From Arthrobacter sp. UM1 (GTDB lineage: Bacteria > Actinomycetota > Actinomycetes > Actinomycetales > Micrococcaceae), in the NCBI RefSeq assembly GCF_020483305.1, contig NZ_JACWAB010000001.1, positions 1 through 64,000 on the forward strand: DNA of 64,000 bases. The letters are read 5' to 3'. The position numbers and the translations under genes were made by a program. Within the stretch, counting starts at the first letter, position 1. Each line of letters begins with the position of its first letter. The notes beneath the pieces were generated by a model. It made no database searches and had not been told where the DNA came from. It saw nothing but the letters and a program-made list of their open reading frames with translations. Below, piece by piece: positions 62,376 to 64,000 of this stretch.

Positions 62376-64000
62376 ATGAGCCCTCTGACCCGTTCGTTCG
62401 CACCCGGGGAACGGCCGGTCCGGTGGCTTGTCTACCAGCGGATCATCGACGCCCTCTGCTGGGCCGTGGCCGTCATCCTCGGCCTCGTCCTGCGCTACGA
62501 GCTCACCGTGGACACGATCGACTGGGCAGGCTACGCCGTCTTCACGGGGATCGCCGTCCTCGCCCAGCTCGTCGTGGGCCATCTGGCGGGCCTGTACCGG
62601 GGCAAGTACCCCTTCGGCAGCTTCGACGAGCTGCGGCTGCTCATCGTCGTCATCGGCACGGTGGCGGCCGTCCTCGTCGTCACGAGCATCTTCTTCGGTC
62701 TCGCGCTCGACATCCCCCGCTCGTCCGGGATCATCGCCTTCCCGTTCGCGTGCCTCTTCATGGGCGCGGCCCGCTACCTCAAGCGGATGTACGTGGAGGG
62801 GCGGGCCCGTCCGGCGGCGGCCGCCCAGCGCGTGCTCGTCTTCGGCGCGGGATTCCTCGGCAGCGGCCTCGTCAACCAGATGATGAAGGACCCCTCGGGC
62901 CAGTTCCAGGTGGTCGGGCTCGTCGACGACGACCCCCACAAGAAGTACCTCCGCGTCGCCTCCGTGCCGGTCGTCGGCACCCGGAAGTCCCTGAGAGAGC
63001 TCGTCGAGCGGCACAGGGCGGACGCCGTCGTCGTCGCCGTCGCCCACGCCGACCCGTCTCTCCTGCGCTCGCTGACCGAGAGCATCGCGGGCACGGGCGC
63101 CCGCCTCATGCAGATGCCCCGCCTCGCCGAGATCCTCGATCCGGGCGAGGAGGACCTCTCGCGGCAGCTCACCGAGGTGCGGATGGAGGACCTGCTCGGA
63201 CGCACGCCCGTGGACCTCGACGTGCCGAGCCTGCGCTCCTACATCGAGGGGCGGCGCGTCCTCGTCACGGGCGCCGGCGGCTCGATCGGCTCGGAGATCT
63301 GCCGGCACGTCGCCGAGCTCGGCCCGTCCGAGCTCATCCTCCTCGAGCGGGACGAGTCCGCGATGCAGGCCACCGCCATCTCGCTGACCGGCTCCGGCCT
63401 GCTCACCGGCTCGGAGACCGTCCTGGCGGACATCCGGGACTCGCGGGCCCTCGAGGAGGTCTTCACGTCCCGGCGCCCGGACGTGGTCTTCCACGCGGCG
63501 GCCCTCAAGCACGTGCCCCTGCTGGAGCAGTACCCGCTCGAGGCGTGGAAGACCAACGTGCTCGGCACCGCCAACGTCCTCATCGCGGCGATGAACGCCG
63601 GAACGGGCACGTTCGTCAACATCTCCACGGACAAGGCCGCGGACCCCTCGACGGCCCTGGGCCACGCCAAGCGCCTCGGCGAGCGCCTCACGGCCTGGGC
63701 GGCGCAGGTGAGCGGGGGCCGCTACGTCTCGGTCCGCTTCGGCAACGTCCTCGGCTCGCGGGGCTCGGTGCTGCCGCTCTTCGCCCAGCAGATCGAGCGC
63801 GGCGGTCCGGTCACCGTGACCGACGAGCGCGTCGAGCGCTTCTTCATGACCATCCCCGAGGCCACGAGCCTGGTGCTCCAGGCCGGCGCGGTGGGCCGCG
63901 GTGGAGAGGTCCTCATCCTCAACATGGGCCAGCCGGTCAAGATCATCGACGTCGCCCGCCAGCTCATCGCACTCTCCGGCCGCGAGATCGAGATCGAGCT
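62376..64000 (+). CDS. CapD-like nucleotide-sugar dehydratase/epimerase, membrane-anchored (partial, 3' end outside)
   Basis: The frame is open to the end of the window and gives 541 residues so far. N-terminal hydrophobic helices (LCWAVAVILGLVL, GYAVFTGIAVLAQLVV, LLIVVIGTVAAVLVVTSIFF and another) precede a first Rossmann-like CoA-binding/NAD domain (RVLVFGAGFLGSGLV). The catalytic domain has VLVTGAGGSIGSEIC, FHAAALKHVPLLEQYP, STDKAADPSTALGHAK and VRFGNVLGSRGSVLPLF. This matches UDP-sugar 4,6-dehydratases (CapD/PglF/WbpM type). GAGGAGAGAAG upstream of ATG. It likely makes a precursor for the surface polysaccharide. Confidence 0.93.
   Translation, partial: MSPLTRSFAPGERPVRWLVYQRIIDALCWAVAVILGLVLRYELTVDTIDWAGYAVFTGIAVLAQLVVGHLAGLYRGKYPFGSFDELRLLIVVIGTVAAVLVVTSIFFGLALDIPRSSGIIAFPFACLFMGAARYLKRMYVEGRARPAAAAQRVLVFGAGFLGSGLVNQMMKDPSGQFQVVGLVDDDPHKKYLRVASVPVVGTRKSLRELVERHRADAVVVAVAHADPSLLRSLTESIAGTGARLMQMPRLAEILDPGEEDLSRQLTEVRMEDLLGRTPVDLDVPSLRSYIEGRRVLVTGAGGSIGSEICRHVAELGPSELILLERDESAMQATAISLTGSGLLTGSETVLADIRDSRALEEVFTSRRPDVVFHAAALKHVPLLEQYPLEAWKTNVLGTANVLIAAMNAGTGTFVNISTDKAADPSTALGHAKRLGERLTAWAAQVSGGRYVSVRFGNVLGSRGSVLPLFAQQIERGGPVTVTDERVERFFMTIPEATSLVLQAGAVGRGGEVLILNMGQPVKIIDVARQLIALSGREIEIE

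Overview
The window is about 64 kb of very GC-rich chromosome from an actinobacterium. The evidence is the 5S rRNA sequence, a mycothiol-type anti-sigma factor beside a SigH/SigR-like sigma factor, the fused 2-oxoglutarate decarboxylase (Kgd type), the 24-residue ribosomal protein bL37, a rho gene with a large Arg/Gly/Asn-rich insertion, and many apparently leaderless genes (TAnnnT box 6-8 nt before an ATG or GTG). Micrococcales, probably near Micrococcaceae, fits best, but I cannot fix the genus from sequence alone.

Layout. 0-0.4 kb: end of an rRNA operon (spacer, 5S, terminator). 0.5-2.2 kb: a small less GC-biased pair (TetR regulator, aminoglycoside-phosphotransferase-like kinase) that looks acquired. 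2.3-12.2 kb: conserved plus-strand block of an RGG-repeat protein with TPR-like C-terminus, HAD phosphatase, TlyA, NAD kinase, RecN, CTP synthase, ADP-ribose Nudix hydrolase and XerD. 12.3-18.8 kb: minus-strand block of a DtxR-family regulator with two CrcB/Fluc subunits, then a DoxX protein, AroA, RsgA, HisN and a methyltransferase. 18.9-19.9 kb: SigH-like sigma factor and RsrA-like redox anti-sigma factor with a GGAAT-N18-GTT promoter. 20-24.8 kb: bL37, an SGNH hydrolase and Kgd.

25-27.5 kb: two CNNM/CorC membrane proteins preceded by a near-leaderless, Asp/Pro-rich upstream ORF that overlaps the first gene by GTGA. 27.5-34.1 kb: a surface locus on the minus strand containing a sortase-fold protein with an atypical active site, two secreted proteins with the same non-canonical sorting motif YGV[NT]GADTGAH before a membrane segment and RRR tail, an arylsulfotransferase-like lipoprotein and two glycosyltransferases. 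34.2-37.5 kb: zinc ABC importer and Zur-like regulator. 37.5-47 kb: metal-dependent hydrolase, Cds1-like PLP enzyme, alcohol dehydrogenase, HIT protein, HrpA helicase, RclA-like flavin disulfide reductase. 47-59 kb: tRNA-Arg(CCG) divergent from argS, then lysA, hom, thrC, thrB, then rho, prfA, prmC and the threonylcarbamoyl-AMP synthase gene. 59-64 kb: cell-surface polysaccharide genes (epimerase-like protein, two GT2 enzymes, CapD-like dehydratase running off the end).

The two most unusual things are the sortase/substrate pair with its shared non-canonical sorting motif, and the acidic/proline-rich upstream ORF in front of the CNNM/CorC pair. Smaller oddities are short tandem repeats that place TGA codons in several frames just after tlyA, the HIT gene and lysA, and an asymmetric Fluc pair.
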